Positions 8,573 through 17,798 of a DNA stretch of 64,000 nucleotides are shown here, piece by piece. Source of the DNA: Thalassoroseus pseudoceratinae (GTDB lineage: Bacteria > Planctomycetota > Planctomycetia > Planctomycetales > Planctomycetaceae); NCBI RefSeq assembly GCF_011634775.1, contig NZ_JAALXT010000004.1:372001-436000 (forward strand), given 5' to 3'. The notes below the pieces were generated by a model, which was not told where the DNA came from, did no database searches, and saw only the letters and a list, made by a program, of their open reading frames with translations. The position numbers and the translations under genes were made by a program. Positions within the stretch are counted from its first letter, which is position 1; every line of letters begins with the position of its first letter.

Positions 8573-9466
8573 ATGACCAGACATCGCAATCGACACGGTT
8601 TCACCCTGATCGAACTCCTCGTTGTAATTGCCATCATCGCCATTCTGATTGCACTGCTTCTGCCAGCAGTTCAGGCAGCTCGCGAAGCAGCACGTCGAAT
8701 GTCGTGTAGCAACAATCTGAAACAACTCGGTATCGGCCTTCACAACTATCTCGAAACCCATGGACGATTCCCGCCAAGCCGTGTCCGTTGGGGCAGTGGC
8801 TCCGACCGAGTGACCCATGGATGGAATGTGCTGCTGATGCCTTTCATCGAACAGTCAGCCATTCACGATAACTACGACTTCAACGTGAATTGGTACGACC
8901 CAATCAACGAGACCATTGCCCAGACGTCTGTGCCGACTTTGGTATGCCCGTCGAGCCCGAATGGCGGAGTGTTGCTCGATAACACAAGTGGCGGCACTCA
9001 GAGCCGTGCCAGCGATTACATGGCGATCGCAGGCTATCACGACCCGGTCCAAATGACGCCGACGACAGCGAATGGCATGTTGCACGACGCGAATGGCCGA
9101 CCGCGTGATGTGACCGATGGACTGAGCAACACACTTTGTGTTTCCGAGCTGAGCGGGCGTCCCGATTTCTACGCGTCCGGCAAACATGTTGGCGCGTGGC
9201 CTAGTGGCTACACCTGGGCTGCCGAGTGGGGTTCATGGGCTTCGCCACAACGCGTGTTCTATGTCGGCTGGTCTCATGATGGCCTGACCAATCGTGGGCC
9301 ATGCGCTATGAATTGCTCGAATGTCGAAGGCATTTACTCCTTCCATCCCGGCGGAGCGAATTCGTTACTTGGCGACGGCTCCGTTCAGTTTCTCTCCGAA
9401 ACGATTCCCGTGACCACTGTCTATCGCATGGTCGACCCCGCCGACGGAACCGTCCTCCCCGACTAA
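8573..9466 (+). CDS. DUF1559 protein with type IV prepilin-like N-terminus
   Basis: 297 residues. Prepilin signal RHGFTLIELLVVIAIIAILIALLLPAVQ: cleavage expected after Gly9, with Glu14 at the +5 position, followed by the DUF1559 hallmark AREAARRMSCSNNLKQLGIGLHNYL. The C-terminus has the family ending (FHPGGANSLLGDGSVQFLSETI). DUF1559 proteins occur in large paralogous sets in Planctomycetes and are thought to be pilin- or pseudopilin-like surface proteins; no function is proven. Start taken at the ATG just before the positively charged leader. Followed after 135 bp by a small lipoprotein, the common pairing for this family. Confidence 0.93.
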   Translation: MTRHRNRHGFTLIELLVVIAIIAILIALLLPAVQAAREAARRMSCSNNLKQLGIGLHNYLETHGRFPPSRVRWGSGSDRVTHGWNVLLMPFIEQSAIHDNYDFNVNWYDPINETIAQTSVPTLVCPSSPNGGVLLDNTSGGTQSRASDYMAIAGYHDPVQMTPTTANGMLHDANGRPRDVTDGLSNTLCVSELSGRPDFYASGKHVGAWPSGYTWAAEWGSWASPQRVFYVGWSHDGLTNRGPCAMNCSNVEGIYSFHPGGANSLLGDGSVQFLSETIPVTTVYRMVDPADGTVLPD

Positions 9467-9601
9467 GCTCACGAGGGCCGAGGAAATTCTTTTCAGCTGA
9501 GATAAGTTCGCGGTGTGACTTTTACACGCCGTGAACTCATTCGCACGATCCCTCCACGCAACAGCTTTCTGAACCAACAGAACAGATCTCAAATTCACGC
9601 C

Positions 9602-10018
9602 ATGTTTGCATTCAGAACGTCCGCTACACTCGTGTTCGTCGGGTTACTGTTATCGGGCTGTAGTTCCAAGCCATCGTATCAGGAAGCCGATGTGTATCCG
9701 GTTTCGGGTTCGGTTAGCGTCAATGGCAAACCGGCCGCTGGCGTCATTGTGGTATTCCACCCTCAAACCGACACCGGAATGACGAAAGGCAACAAACCCT
9801 ATACAACAACCGGCGAAGACGGAACTTTCCAAGTCACCACCTACGTCACAGGTGACGGGGCTCCGGCTGGAGAATACATTGTCACCCTGATTTGGCCTGT
9901 CAATCCCCGTGGACCTAGCCCCGACCGACTCAAAGGTCGCTACGCAAAACCAGAACAGAGCGAAATCAAAGTCACAATCCAAGAAGGCGAAAACAATCTG
10001 CCAAAGTGGGAACTCTAA
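9602..10018 (+). CDS. Small lipoprotein with transthyretin/carboxypeptidase-regulatory-like domain
   Basis: 138 residues. Signal peptide with lipobox LSGC (Cys20). The rest, VYPVSGSVSVNGKPAAGVIVVFHP...GEDGTFQVTTY...GAPAGEYIVTLIWP, matches the beta-sandwich pattern of carboxypeptidase regulatory-like domains (V.G.V..NGKP..G..V.F, then DG.F). Such lipoproteins very commonly follow DUF1559 genes in planctomycetes, suggesting a shared cell-surface role that is undetermined. The in-frame extension back to 9515 lacks the signal peptide. A hairpin terminator lies 140 bp downstream. Confidence 0.85.
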   Translation: MFAFRTSATLVFVGLLLSGCSSKPSYQEADVYPVSGSVSVNGKPAAGVIVVFHPQTDTGMTKGNKPYTTTGEDGTFQVTTYVTGDGAPAGEYIVTLIWPVNPRGPSPDRLKGRYAKPEQSEIKVTIQEGENNLPKWEL

Positions 10019-10161
10019 ACAAATACCGAATGGCCTCTGGCACAGCCTGACACACGAACAATACACCAACTCAAATGACTTGGTGCATCAAGACGCACCC
10101 TACATAAACTAGCTCTATTCATGACTCAAAGCTGCGTCGGGTACATCCTATCCCACACTAG

Positions 10162-10200
10162 AAAGCCTGGATGACGGGTGTAACTGTCATCCAGGCTTTT
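10162..10200. terminator. Bidirectional rho-independent terminator
   Basis: Perfect 14-bp arms AAAGCCTGGATGAC (10162-10175) and GTCATCCAGGCTTT (10186-10199) with a 10-nt loop; A-rich left and T-rich right ends. It lies between two convergent genes ending at 10018 and 10205 and can serve both. Confidence 0.85.
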
Positions 10201-10204
10201 GATG

Positions 10205-10624
10205 TTAGAGCAGGGTTGTTAGTTGTTGCCACACTTCGGTGGGTTGAAATTCGAGTCCACCGAATCGGTCGAGGACGTAGAGCACGGTGGCCATGTCGAC
10301 TAGTCCGAACGTGTAAGGCAACTTTCGACCGGAGAGGCTTTTAAGCCATTCCGCTTGTCGACTACGAGCTTCGAGTTTTTGGGTGGACTTGATCCAACGG
10401 GCTCGCTGCTTCTCCTTGGTTTCATACGCCTTGAGGAGTTGCAACTGTGAACCGAACGCGGTCGGTCGTCCGACTTGAACTTCGTGAGCTTTGCAGTCGG
10501 CTTCGAGGTTTTGGAAGGTTTGTTCTGCGAGTTCATAACGATCTTTGGCGCGGGTGTGCCGCAACGCTGCCACCTTCCGGAGCGTCGTCGCTAGTGCCCG
10601 CAGCAGACCATACAGGAATGCCAT
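10205..10624 (-). CDS. Hypothetical protein, helical
   Basis: Not recognised. 139 residues, rich in Lys/Arg/Glu/Leu/Ala with long helical stretches (residues about 25-95), probably a coiled coil, then a shorter hydrophobic section ending FGGLEFQPTEVWQQLTTLL. A hydrophobic N-terminal AFLYGLLRALATTLR could be an amphipathic helix but is too short and charged for a clear signal peptide. Start ATG at 10624 has AAGGAT seven bases upstream. Ends just before a strong bidirectional terminator; appears monocistronic. Confidence 0.7.
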   Translation of the reverse strand: MAFLYGLLRALATTLRKVAALRHTRAKDRYELAEQTFQNLEADCKAHEVQVGRPTAFGSQLQLLKAYETKEKQRARWIKSTQKLEARSRQAEWLKSLSGRKLPYTFGLVDMATVLYVLDRFGGLEFQPTEVWQQLTTLL

Positions 10625-10843
10625 CGGGAATCCTTGTGGACATCAAAACCGCATTGCAGTTGTTCCTATCTTCGCAAGACAGAAAACGAAACGGTTTTGA
10701 AAAATTAAGAGAGCGGCTCGCCTTTTCCATTGCTTGACGCGAGCCAACCGGACGACAATTTGGCCAAATTGATGTCTGCCGGAATTAGACACAAGGAGTG
10801 CTAGCGGAGTTCACGTCGAACTGAACATTTTCGAGAATTTTGC

Positions 10844-11770
10844 TCAAACCGAAATTTCGTCGGAATCGGAACCGGGATCCTTGGGTTCAAACAATGCCGA
10901 CTTTGAAAGCCCCAGGCGATGCATCCAACGTTGCATCACAACGCCAATCGTCGAGAGCCCATAACGCATACTACGACGAAAATTGATACTCGATGCTTCA
11001 TCAAAGTATCGCACAGGGACGGGGATATCGCCGAGACGAAATCCGAACGCAGCCGATTGCACTAGGAATTGGCTATCAAATACAAAGTCGTCTGAATTGC
11101 GTTCAAACGGAATAGTCTCTAGGACACGTCGACTGTAGGCGCGGAAGCCGCTATGACAGTCACCGAGATTCATACCGACCGACCAGTTCTCGAACGTCGT
11201 GAGTGCCCGGTTAGCAATATACTTATAGAACGGCATGCCACCATCGAGAACTTCGCGACGGGAGCGGATTCGTGACCCGAAGACCACATCGCAGATGTCG
11301 AGCTTCAAAAACTCAACCGCTGCTCCGATCACACGTGGATCATATTGGAAATCCGGATGCAACATCACGACATAATCCGCACCGCATTCCAACGCCATTC
11401 GATAGCATGTCTTTTGATTGCCACCGTAGCCGCGATTCTTGGCATGCGTGACGACGGTGAGTCCTAGTTCATGGGCAATCTGAACGGTCGCGTCTTGACT
11501 ACAGTCGTCAACTAAAATCAATTCGTCTGCGACATTCGGTGGAATGGCATCGACGGTGCGTTTGAGAGTCTCTGCAGCATTGTACGCCGGCATGACGATG
11601 GCCGTCCGTGCGGGCGGGGCATACTCTTCGGCCAATTCGTCGAGCAACGCATTCACATCTGCGGCGTGCTCCGCGTTTTCGGCATGATCGTCCGATTCCA
11701 GCAAGTCGGTAGGTGAGGGAAAGATTTTCACGGCGAACGATCCTTGAGCAGTCTCGGAATCCGAGGTCAT
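10844..11770 (-). CDS. Family 2 glycosyltransferase
   Basis: 308 residues from the ATG at 11770 (ORF open to a TTG at 11842 and an ATG at 11839; none has a clear ribosome site). GT-A fold: [57 protein letters not shown] (the DxD-like acid), GSRI and [13 protein letters not shown], the last typical of dolichol-phosphate-mannose-synthase-like and DPM/GtrB-type enzymes. Likely adds a sugar to a lipid carrier or a surface glycan. No transmembrane segments. Divergent from the TMTC-like membrane protein at 11891, which belongs to a family related to lipid-linked-sugar mannosyltransferases, so the two may cooperate. Confidence 0.88.
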   Translation of the reverse strand: MTSDSETAQGSFAVKIFPSPTDLLESDDHAENAEHAADVNALLDELAEEYAPPARTAIVMPAYNAAETLKRTVDAIPPNVADELILVDDCSQDATVQIAHELGLTVVTHAKNRGYGGNQKTCYRMALECGADYVVMLHPDFQYDPRVIGAAVEFLKLDICDVVFGSRIRSRREVLDGGMPFYKYIANRALTTFENWSVGMNLGDCHSGFRAYSRRVLETIPFERNSDDFVFDSQFLVQSAAFGFRLGDIPVPVRYFDEASSINFRRSMRYGLSTIGVVMQRWMHRLGLSKSALFEPKDPGSDSDEISV

Positions 11771-11890
11771 GATGCAGTCTAAATTTAGCTCAAAAATCGA
11801 GGGGTGCTGGCTGATTTCTGTGAGATGCACGGAATCCATCAATTCGTCTGCAAACGCGTGCTATCTTTGCAACAGTCCCTTTTTCTCCCC

Positions 11891-13369
11891 ATGAGTTTCG
11901 CGATGACCGATCCTGCTTTGAAACCAGAATCTCAACCAACGTTCTCCGTGCGGTGGGTCGCCGCTAGTGTTGGAATGTTGGCATTTCTCGTGTTCTTGCC
12001 GACGGTGAATTACGATTTTGTCAATTGGGACGATCCGTGGTACGTCATCAATAATGAACTGATCGAAAATTGGAGCTTGGAGAATCTTCACGGGATTGCG
12101 ACGGAATCGGTCGCACGGAATTACGCACCGTTGACGATTTTTTCGTTTCTGGTCGATCGCACGTTTTGGGGACTGAACCCGACTGGTTTTCATCTGACGA
12201 ACGTCCTGCTACACACGATCAACGCGGTGCTGGTTTTCTACTTGGTTCGGCAACTCACGGGGCGATGGCGGTTGGCGTGGGCGGTGGCAGCGGTGTTTGC
12301 GGTGCATCCGTTGCAGATCGAAACGGTCGCATGGATTTCATCTCGAAAAGGGCTGCTGAGCGGGGCGTTTATGCTGGCTTCTCTCTTGTGTTGGTTGCGT
12401 CCGGAACGGACTGGCAAACACGAAGCGTGGGGCATTATCTTTCTGGCGGCCGCGTTGTTTTCGAAGGCACTTGCGGTGGTTCTGCCGGCCATCGTGCTGA
12501 GCTACGATCTGTTCGTGCGACGACAGAAATTCGCCGAGGCATTCCCACGGCAGATTATTCCAGGGTGCCTGTCGTTGTGGGTACTCGGCGTCACGATGGG
12601 CGCACAGACGACAATCGTCGGAGGTACGCGGGCTCACTTTGATCTGAGTCGCTGGGAACTACTGGCAGTTGATGCCACCATTCTTTGGCAGTATGTGGGG
12701 ATGTTGGCATGGCCGACCGATCTCTGTGTGCTGTATGACCCGCCGACCCGAAACATCCTGCTTCCCGCCGTATGTGCGGTCATTGGCTGGATGGCCGTCG
12801 CGGTTTGGGCATGGCGAAACCGCGACAGCCATTCGGACCTTTTGTTCGCATTCGTCTGCTGGGTTCTACTGCTCATTCCAGTGATGAACTTGTTCCCACT
12901 GACAACCCTCATGAACGACCGCTACTTATATCTTCCGTGCATCCCCGTGCTGACCGTCGCTTTCGCCGGTGTGCGGGTAGGGTGGTTGAAACTCGTTTCG
13001 ATGACCGAGTCGGGTGAGTCCATGCGAATCGTCACGCGAGTTTCCGGAGCAATGGCAGTTGGGTGCGTGATCTTGGCGGCAACGCTGGCGACGCAACAAC
13101 GCCTTCCGGTGTGGCGGAACGGAATGACGTTGTGGTCGGACGCGATCGAGAAGACGCCGACTTTGACGGTCGTGCGGATTCAGTGGGCCAACACGTTGCA
13201 GGCCGCTGGTCACACCGAAGAAGCATGCAACGTGTTGCGGGGAGCGCTCGTGGAGACCGCTCCCGATGAGATCAACACACGCCGAATTCGTGAAAAACTC
13301 GAAGCGTGGTCCGATCGCCCCGACGATTCGCAAGTCACGCTTCGTAAGCCGACTCCGCACCGCGGATAA
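11891..13369 (+). CDS. TMTC-like polytopic membrane protein (GT-C/PMT-related) with TPR-like tail
   Basis: 492 residues from the ATG at 11891 (another at 11903). About ten hydrophobic segments. The N-terminal loop FVNWDDPWYVINN...LHGIATESVARNYAPLTIFSFLVDRTFWGLNPTGFH, followed by a helix with LHTINAVLVF, is diagnostic of the TMTC/DUF1736 family; in animals TMTC proteins are protein O-mannosyltransferases using lipid-linked mannose, and bacterial ones are presumed glycosyltransferases. The WDD acidic pair fits the GT-C catalytic site. After the last helix there is a short helical tail with one TPR-like unit (VRIQWANTLQAAGHTEEACNVLRGAL). Its 3' end overlaps the convergent bioB by 35 bp. Confidence 0.8.
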   Translation: MSFAMTDPALKPESQPTFSVRWVAASVGMLAFLVFLPTVNYDFVNWDDPWYVINNELIENWSLENLHGIATESVARNYAPLTIFSFLVDRTFWGLNPTGFHLTNVLLHTINAVLVFYLVRQLTGRWRLAWAVAAVFAVHPLQIETVAWISSRKGLLSGAFMLASLLCWLRPERTGKHEAWGIIFLAAALFSKALAVVLPAIVLSYDLFVRRQKFAEAFPRQIIPGCLSLWVLGVTMGAQTTIVGGTRAHFDLSRWELLAVDATILWQYVGMLAWPTDLCVLYDPPTRNILLPAVCAVIGWMAVAVWAWRNRDSHSDLLFAFVCWVLLLIPVMNLFPLTTLMNDRYLYLPCIPVLTVAFAGVRVGWLKLVSMTESGESMRIVTRVSGAMAVGCVILAATLATQQRLPVWRNGMTLWSDAIEKTPTLTVVRIQWANTLQAAGHTEEACNVLRGALVETAPDEINTRRIREKLEAWSDRPDDSQVTLRKPTPHRG

Positions 13370-14357
13370 CGACTTCAAAACCGAGATCCTCAATCATCTT
13401 GAAGTCTTCATTTGCAGGTTGTCCTGGCGTGGTGAGGTAATCGCTGACGAACATCGAGTTCGCCGGATACAACGCCATGGCCTGCATCGATCGCAAGTTC
13501 ACCTCCCGACCACCGGCCACACGAATTTCCGTTCGCGGATTCGTCAACCGCACGAGGCAGAGCGTTTTCAGGCAGTATCGCGGGTCAAGTTCGTCTGTGG
13601 CTTCCAACGGTGTCCCGTCGATGGCATTCAAGAAGTTGACTGGGATGGATTCGACCTGCATCGAGCTGAGTTGCATGGCGACATCGACCACGTCTTCATC
13701 CGTCTCGCCCATGCCGACGATCAAACCGCTGCAGAGTTCTAAACCCGCATCTCGTGCCGCTTGCAGAGTTTCGGTACGATCGGCGTAGGTGTGCGTGCTG
13801 CAAATTTCGGGATAGAACCGCTCGCTGGTGTTCAAGTTGTGATTGATGCGATCGACACCGGCTTCCTTCAACGCACGGGCTTGGTCGGGGCTTAGCAGAC
13901 CAAGACAACAGCAGATATGCAAACCGGTTTCGTCTTTGATTTGCCGAACCGCTTCAGCGACGTGCGACACTTCGCGATCGCTGGGACCCCGTCCGCTGGA
14001 AACGATGCAGTAGGTCTTGGCTTGCGATTCAGCCGCCTGGCGGGCACCGGCGAGCAGTTTCTCATGGCTGAGCCACCGGTATTTTTCGATCGGTGCTTCG
14101 GAGCCTTTCGCTTGGGAGCAATAGCCGCAATCCTCAGGGCAGAGGCCACTTTGGGCGTTCTTCAGGTAGTACAATTGCACCTGTTTTCCGAAGAATCGCT
14201 CTCGGACCCGAAATGCGGCAGCCAAAAGCGACAGCAATTGGTCGTCATCGGAACGCAAAATTCCCAGGGCTTCTTCACGGGTCAAACCAGCACCATCGAG
14301 AACGCGGTCGGCAAGGGCGTCCCAGTTGGGAGTGGTAACGGTTGCGGTGGACGACAT
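13335..14357 (-). CDS. bioB: Biotin synthase
   Basis: 340 residues. Radical-SAM enzyme inserting sulphur into dethiobiotin, last step of biotin synthesis. The [4Fe-4S] motif CPEDCGYC has Cys73, Cys77 and Cys80; downstream family motifs are YCIVSSGRGPSDRE, HICCCLGLLS, DRINHNLNTS, SGLIVGMGETDEDV, IPVNFLNAIDGTPL, and GGREVNLRSMQAMALYPANSMFVSDYLTTPGQ. A GAGGAAAG site seven bases upstream fixes the ATG at 14357 rather than the upstream start at 14378. No other bio gene is nearby. The last 35 bp overlap the convergent membrane-protein gene. Confidence 0.96.
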   Translation of the reverse strand: MSSTATVTTPNWDALADRVLDGAGLTREEALGILRSDDDQLLSLLAAAFRVRERFFGKQVQLYYLKNAQSGLCPEDCGYCSQAKGSEAPIEKYRWLSHEKLLAGARQAAESQAKTYCIVSSGRGPSDREVSHVAEAVRQIKDETGLHICCCLGLLSPDQARALKEAGVDRINHNLNTSERFYPEICSTHTYADRTETLQAARDAGLELCSGLIVGMGETDEDVVDVAMQLSSMQVESIPVNFLNAIDGTPLEATDELDPRYCLKTLCLVRLTNPRTEIRVAGGREVNLRSMQAMALYPANSMFVSDYLTTPGQPANEDFKMIEDLGFEVVIRGAESAYEA

Positions 14358-14541
14358 AAAACTTTCCTCGGATCTCAACGGTGGCCCAACAACTTTGATT
14401 TGATCTAGCGGCGAACAAGGTCTGCCCGCTCATTGGCGTGCTGATTGAACGTTCACCACCGAGCATTGGATATTGGACACTGTACTCGAATGAGGCAGAG
14501 AATAACGTTTCCGACCAATCCGAAGCAAGGACGACCCCCAA

Positions 14542-15246
14542 TCAATGCGTTTCGGAGCTGTCCCAGTCAATCGGCTCTTGCCCGTGAGCTTCTAAAGCGG
14601 CATTGATCTGTGAAAACGGCCGACTTCCGAAAAACCCGTTTCGGGCGGAGAGCGGGGAAGGGTGGGCAGACGAAATAATTGTGTGACGGGAGTCGATCAA
14701 CGACGATTTCTTCTTGGCCGCATTACCCCAGAGCACAAAAACCGCGTGTTGCCGTGACCGATCGACGGCCTTTAACATCGCGTCGGTAAGATCTTCCCAT
14801 CCTTTTTTACGATGGGAATTTGCTTGCCCAGCCCGCACGGTCAGCACGGTGTTCAGCAAGAGAACGCCTTGCTCGGCCCAGCGTGTCAAACAACCATTTG
14901 GCGGTGGTTCGCAACCGAGATCGCTTTGCAACTCCTTAAAGATATTCCTCAGAGATGGCGGTAACGGCACCTCCGGTTGCACCGAAAACGCTAATCCATG
15001 GGCTTGATTGGGGCCGTGGTAGGGGTCTTGTCCGACAACGAACACTTTCGTCTTCTCCAGCGGGGTCAACGTCATCGCAGACAAAACGGCGTCCCGTGGC
15101 GGGTAGATTGTCTCTTGCTCGTATTCTCCTTCGACAAAATCGACCAAGTTCTGGAACGACTCGGTTTCGAGATGCTCCTCGAGTTCGGCACGCCAGTCAG
15201 ACGGGATTTGATCGACCAGCCAATGATTGGAAATACGGGATGCCAT
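14542..15246 (-). CDS. ung: Uracil-DNA glycosylase
   Basis: 234 residues, family 1 UDG. Excises uracil from DNA in base-excision repair. Motifs: GQDPYHG at 72-78 (water-activating Asp74), AHGLAFSVQ, the VLLLNTVLTVR and VFVLWGNAAKKK blocks, and the DNA-intercalation loop HPSPLSARNGFFGSRPF containing the catalytic His. Start is the ATG at 15246, since upstream in-frame residues (to 15366) are Ser/Arg-rich and unlike the family. Monocistronic, divergent from the HD/GGDEF gene. Confidence 0.96.
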   Translation of the reverse strand: MASRISNHWLVDQIPSDWRAELEEHLETESFQNLVDFVEGEYEQETIYPPRDAVLSAMTLTPLEKTKVFVVGQDPYHGPNQAHGLAFSVQPEVPLPPSLRNIFKELQSDLGCEPPPNGCLTRWAEQGVLLLNTVLTVRAGQANSHRKKGWEDLTDAMLKAVDRSRQHAVFVLWGNAAKKKSSLIDSRHTIISSAHPSPLSARNGFFGSRPFSQINAALEAHGQEPIDWDSSETH

Positions 15247-15579
15247 GGATATCCGTTTCGAATTGTTTGGAAGGGTCGATTTCGAAATGCTTGACTTCGC
15301 ACAACGGTGAACTAGGTTTCGGCAGTGTCGATTGAGACTGCGAGATTCCGTAGAAGCAGAATGCAATGATGGAAATCGGTTTTCAACCGCCGAGTCGAAA
15401 AATCGGAACAGATCGGTCGATTCCCGTCACCTGTGACTTTCGATGTCTCACTTTGGCAACGGGCTACTAGACGAAGTCTTGTTGTGATGTAGCAGCTGGT
15501 GCTGAGTTTTCGTTGGCGAAGACTGGTTCCGGAACGCTACCCATCATCGGAACTCGCTCCAGGAAAGCGAACACCTGCG
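15247..15579. other. Divergent non-coding region ung / HD-GGDEF gene
   Basis: 333 bp holding the promoters for both flanking genes. The signalling-protein frame is open back to a GTG at 15499, so part of this stretch could be coding; no strong ribosome site, terminator or repeat is visible. Confidence 0.3.
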
Positions 15580-17772
15580 ATGCCGAACGATCTTTTGTCC
15601 CACGAAGCCACTTCAACGAAGAACCAACCCCGCCCGCAATCCGCGCAGTCGGCGGAGCTGGTGGCGACAATCGCGGAACGTCGTTTTTCCGGCAGGAATG
15701 TCGCGGAGTCATCACGCACATTGCTGTCGCTGTTGGCGTTGTCGGAAGCGGCCGAAAGCCTTGAAAACCCCGACGAATCCGACACGCTGCACGATGTCAT
15801 CCAGCGGGGCGCACTGCGTTCCCTGCTTGCCGCTCTGCACGCCCGCGATGAAGGCACGGTGAATCACAGTCGTCGTGTGGCATTGCTCGCCGTTGGGTTG
15901 GCGGAACGATTGGGATGGGACGGCACACAACTCAAGCGTTTGGAAGTAGCCGCATTGCTGCACGATGTCGGCAAGATCGGTGTTCCCGACCACATTTTGT
16001 TCAAACCCGGCCAATTGAGTTCCGACGAAACGGAACTCATGGCGTTGCACTATGATGTGGGTGTCGATGTGCTGCAGGCATGTCGGGTCGATCAAAAAGT
16101 GCTCGATATCGTCGTGCAGTCGCACTTGTATTTCAAAAGTGGAAACACCAGTTCGGATGTCGTTGACAGCGAAGTGAGCCAAGGGGCACGCATCCTCGCT
16201 GTGGCCGATGCCTACGATTCCCTGCAGACACCGCAAGTTTATCGCCCTGCCAAAACGCATGACGAAATCATGCAGCACTTGATGGACTCGGCCGGCACAC
16301 GATTTGACGGCAACGTTGTTTGTGCGTTGGCACGTTGGCTGAAAGAAGAAGGGTTGCCGTTCGACTGCGTTCCTTCCACGAGCGATTCGGGCACGAGTTC
16401 TCTCAGCGATTCCATGAAGGTGTTCCAGACGAATTCGCTGTTCAAGATCTTCTCGTATCTCTATGTGATGGAGAGCTTGTACGATGGCTTCGCGTTGATT
16501 GATTCCAACCTCCGCTATGCAATCTGGAATCGTGGTATTGAACGGCTGAGCGGCTATTCGGCGCAGTCATTCTTAGGGCGAACATGGTCCGGCAAACTGA
16601 TTGAGTACGCCGACCGTGAGAACCAAGTCATCCCTGAGAAACGTTGCCCCGTTTGGCAGGTGATGGAGTCGGGGATTCCACAAACAGACTTGTTCCGAAT
16701 TCGTCACAAGCATGGCGAGTGGGTCGATACCGAGATCCAAACGGTTCCGCTGATCGACGAAAGTGGAAGTTTCCAGGGCGTTGCACAAATCTATCGCGAT
16801 GTGAGCCGAACCACACGGCGGCCCCAAGAGTTTCATGAATTGAAGATGGCTGCCACGCGAGACGCGTTGACGTCGGTCGCGAACCGGGGGGAATTGGAAA
16901 CCCAATTGACTTTGTTGGTCAATCAGTGGAGCCAGGCGAGAGTTTCAGACAACGAGAATGAAGTGCCGGTGTTCAGTCTGTTGTTCTTGGACATCGATCA
17001 CTTCAAATCTGTGAATGACAATTACGGACACGCCGCCGGTGACGCCGTGCTGGTGCAAACTGCCAAGATGTTGCAGAACGAAACCTATTCGGGAGAACTT
17101 GTTGGCCGATACGGTGGTGAGGAATTCGTCGTCATCTGTCCCGATACGAATCTCAAACAAGCCCGTCAGCGTGCCGAACGACTACGGTTGGCCATCAGCC
17201 GTTTGCGGTTCAAGGGTCATAACAAATTGACCGTGACGTCATCGTTTGGTGCCGCCGAGATTGAACCCGGCGATTCGGTCGAGAGTTTGCTTCGACGTGC
17301 GGATAAAGCGTTGTACCAGTCGAAGGAATCCGGACGAAACCGGACCACCACACTAACGAATGAACAGTTCATCGGAGCCGACCACACTCCGCAAGCGGAA
17401 GAACAGGGCGGCGATCCGTTTTTGGTGGAGTCGTCGTTTGCCGTTGCGGGGTCGGCCGATCTGATCGTGTGCAAACTTGGCGGGCTCGTCAACGATGACC
17501 AAGCGGTCGTCCTCAAGACCAGTCACGATGAAGCCGTTTTCCGCATGGGCACGAAATCGCTGTTTGGTGGTTGGGGCAAAACACCGGATCGGCAACCGGT
17601 GCGGATCGTGGTCAAACTCATCCGACCAGACGCCCGAAACCGTGAAGTCCGCAAACGGATTCAGCTGCACATTTCCATCTGTCCGATCGGTCGCGTGAAA
17701 TCAGCGGAGGTCTTCCAAAACCGGGCCCATCAAGCACTGCGGGCAATCCGTGGTTACTTAGTAGTTGATTAA
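15580..17772 (+). CDS. HD / PAS / GGDEF signalling protein
   Basis: 730 residues from the ATG at 15580. Order: HD domain (about 80-260) with HSRRV, LLHDVGKIGVPDHIL; a PAS domain (about 300-405, ALIDSNLRYAIWNRGIERLSGYS); a GGDEF domain (about 425-590) with LDIDHFKSVNDNYGHAAGD and an active-site GGEEF at about 511; then an unassigned 120-residue C-terminus. GGDEF enzymes make cyclic di-GMP. The autoinhibitory RxxD site five residues before GGEEF is absent. The HD part resembles HD-GYP phosphodiesterases, but the HHE...GYP stretch is replaced by QSHLYFKSGNT, so c-di-GMP hydrolysis is doubtful. No transmembrane segment, so cytoplasmic. Single gene. Confidence 0.87.
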   Translation: MPNDLLSHEATSTKNQPRPQSAQSAELVATIAERRFSGRNVAESSRTLLSLLALSEAAESLENPDESDTLHDVIQRGALRSLLAALHARDEGTVNHSRRVALLAVGLAERLGWDGTQLKRLEVAALLHDVGKIGVPDHILFKPGQLSSDETELMALHYDVGVDVLQACRVDQKVLDIVVQSHLYFKSGNTSSDVVDSEVSQGARILAVADAYDSLQTPQVYRPAKTHDEIMQHLMDSAGTRFDGNVVCALARWLKEEGLPFDCVPSTSDSGTSSLSDSMKVFQTNSLFKIFSYLYVMESLYDGFALIDSNLRYAIWNRGIERLSGYSAQSFLGRTWSGKLIEYADRENQVIPEKRCPVWQVMESGIPQTDLFRIRHKHGEWVDTEIQTVPLIDESGSFQGVAQIYRDVSRTTRRPQEFHELKMAATRDALTSVANRGELETQLTLLVNQWSQARVSDNENEVPVFSLLFLDIDHFKSVNDNYGHAAGDAVLVQTAKMLQNETYSGELVGRYGGEEFVVICPDTNLKQARQRAERLRLAISRLRFKGHNKLTVTSSFGAAEIEPGDSVESLLRRADKALYQSKESGRNRTTTLTNEQFIGADHTPQAEEQGGDPFLVESSFAVAGSADLIVCKLGGLVNDDQAVVLKTSHDEAVFRMGTKSLFGGWGKTPDRQPVRIVVKLIRPDARNREVRKRIQLHISICPIGRVKSAEVFQNRAHQALRAIRGYLVVD

Positions 17773-17781
17773 CCCAGCCCT

Positions 17782-17798
17782 GAGGCTTGCCAAGCCTC
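17782..17798. terminator. Short hairpin between convergent genes
   Basis: GAGGCTT (17782-17788) and AAGCCTC (17792-17798) with a 3-nt loop; it overlaps the stop codon of the minus-strand DUF58 gene. No T-tract. Possible weak bidirectional terminator. Confidence 0.4.
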
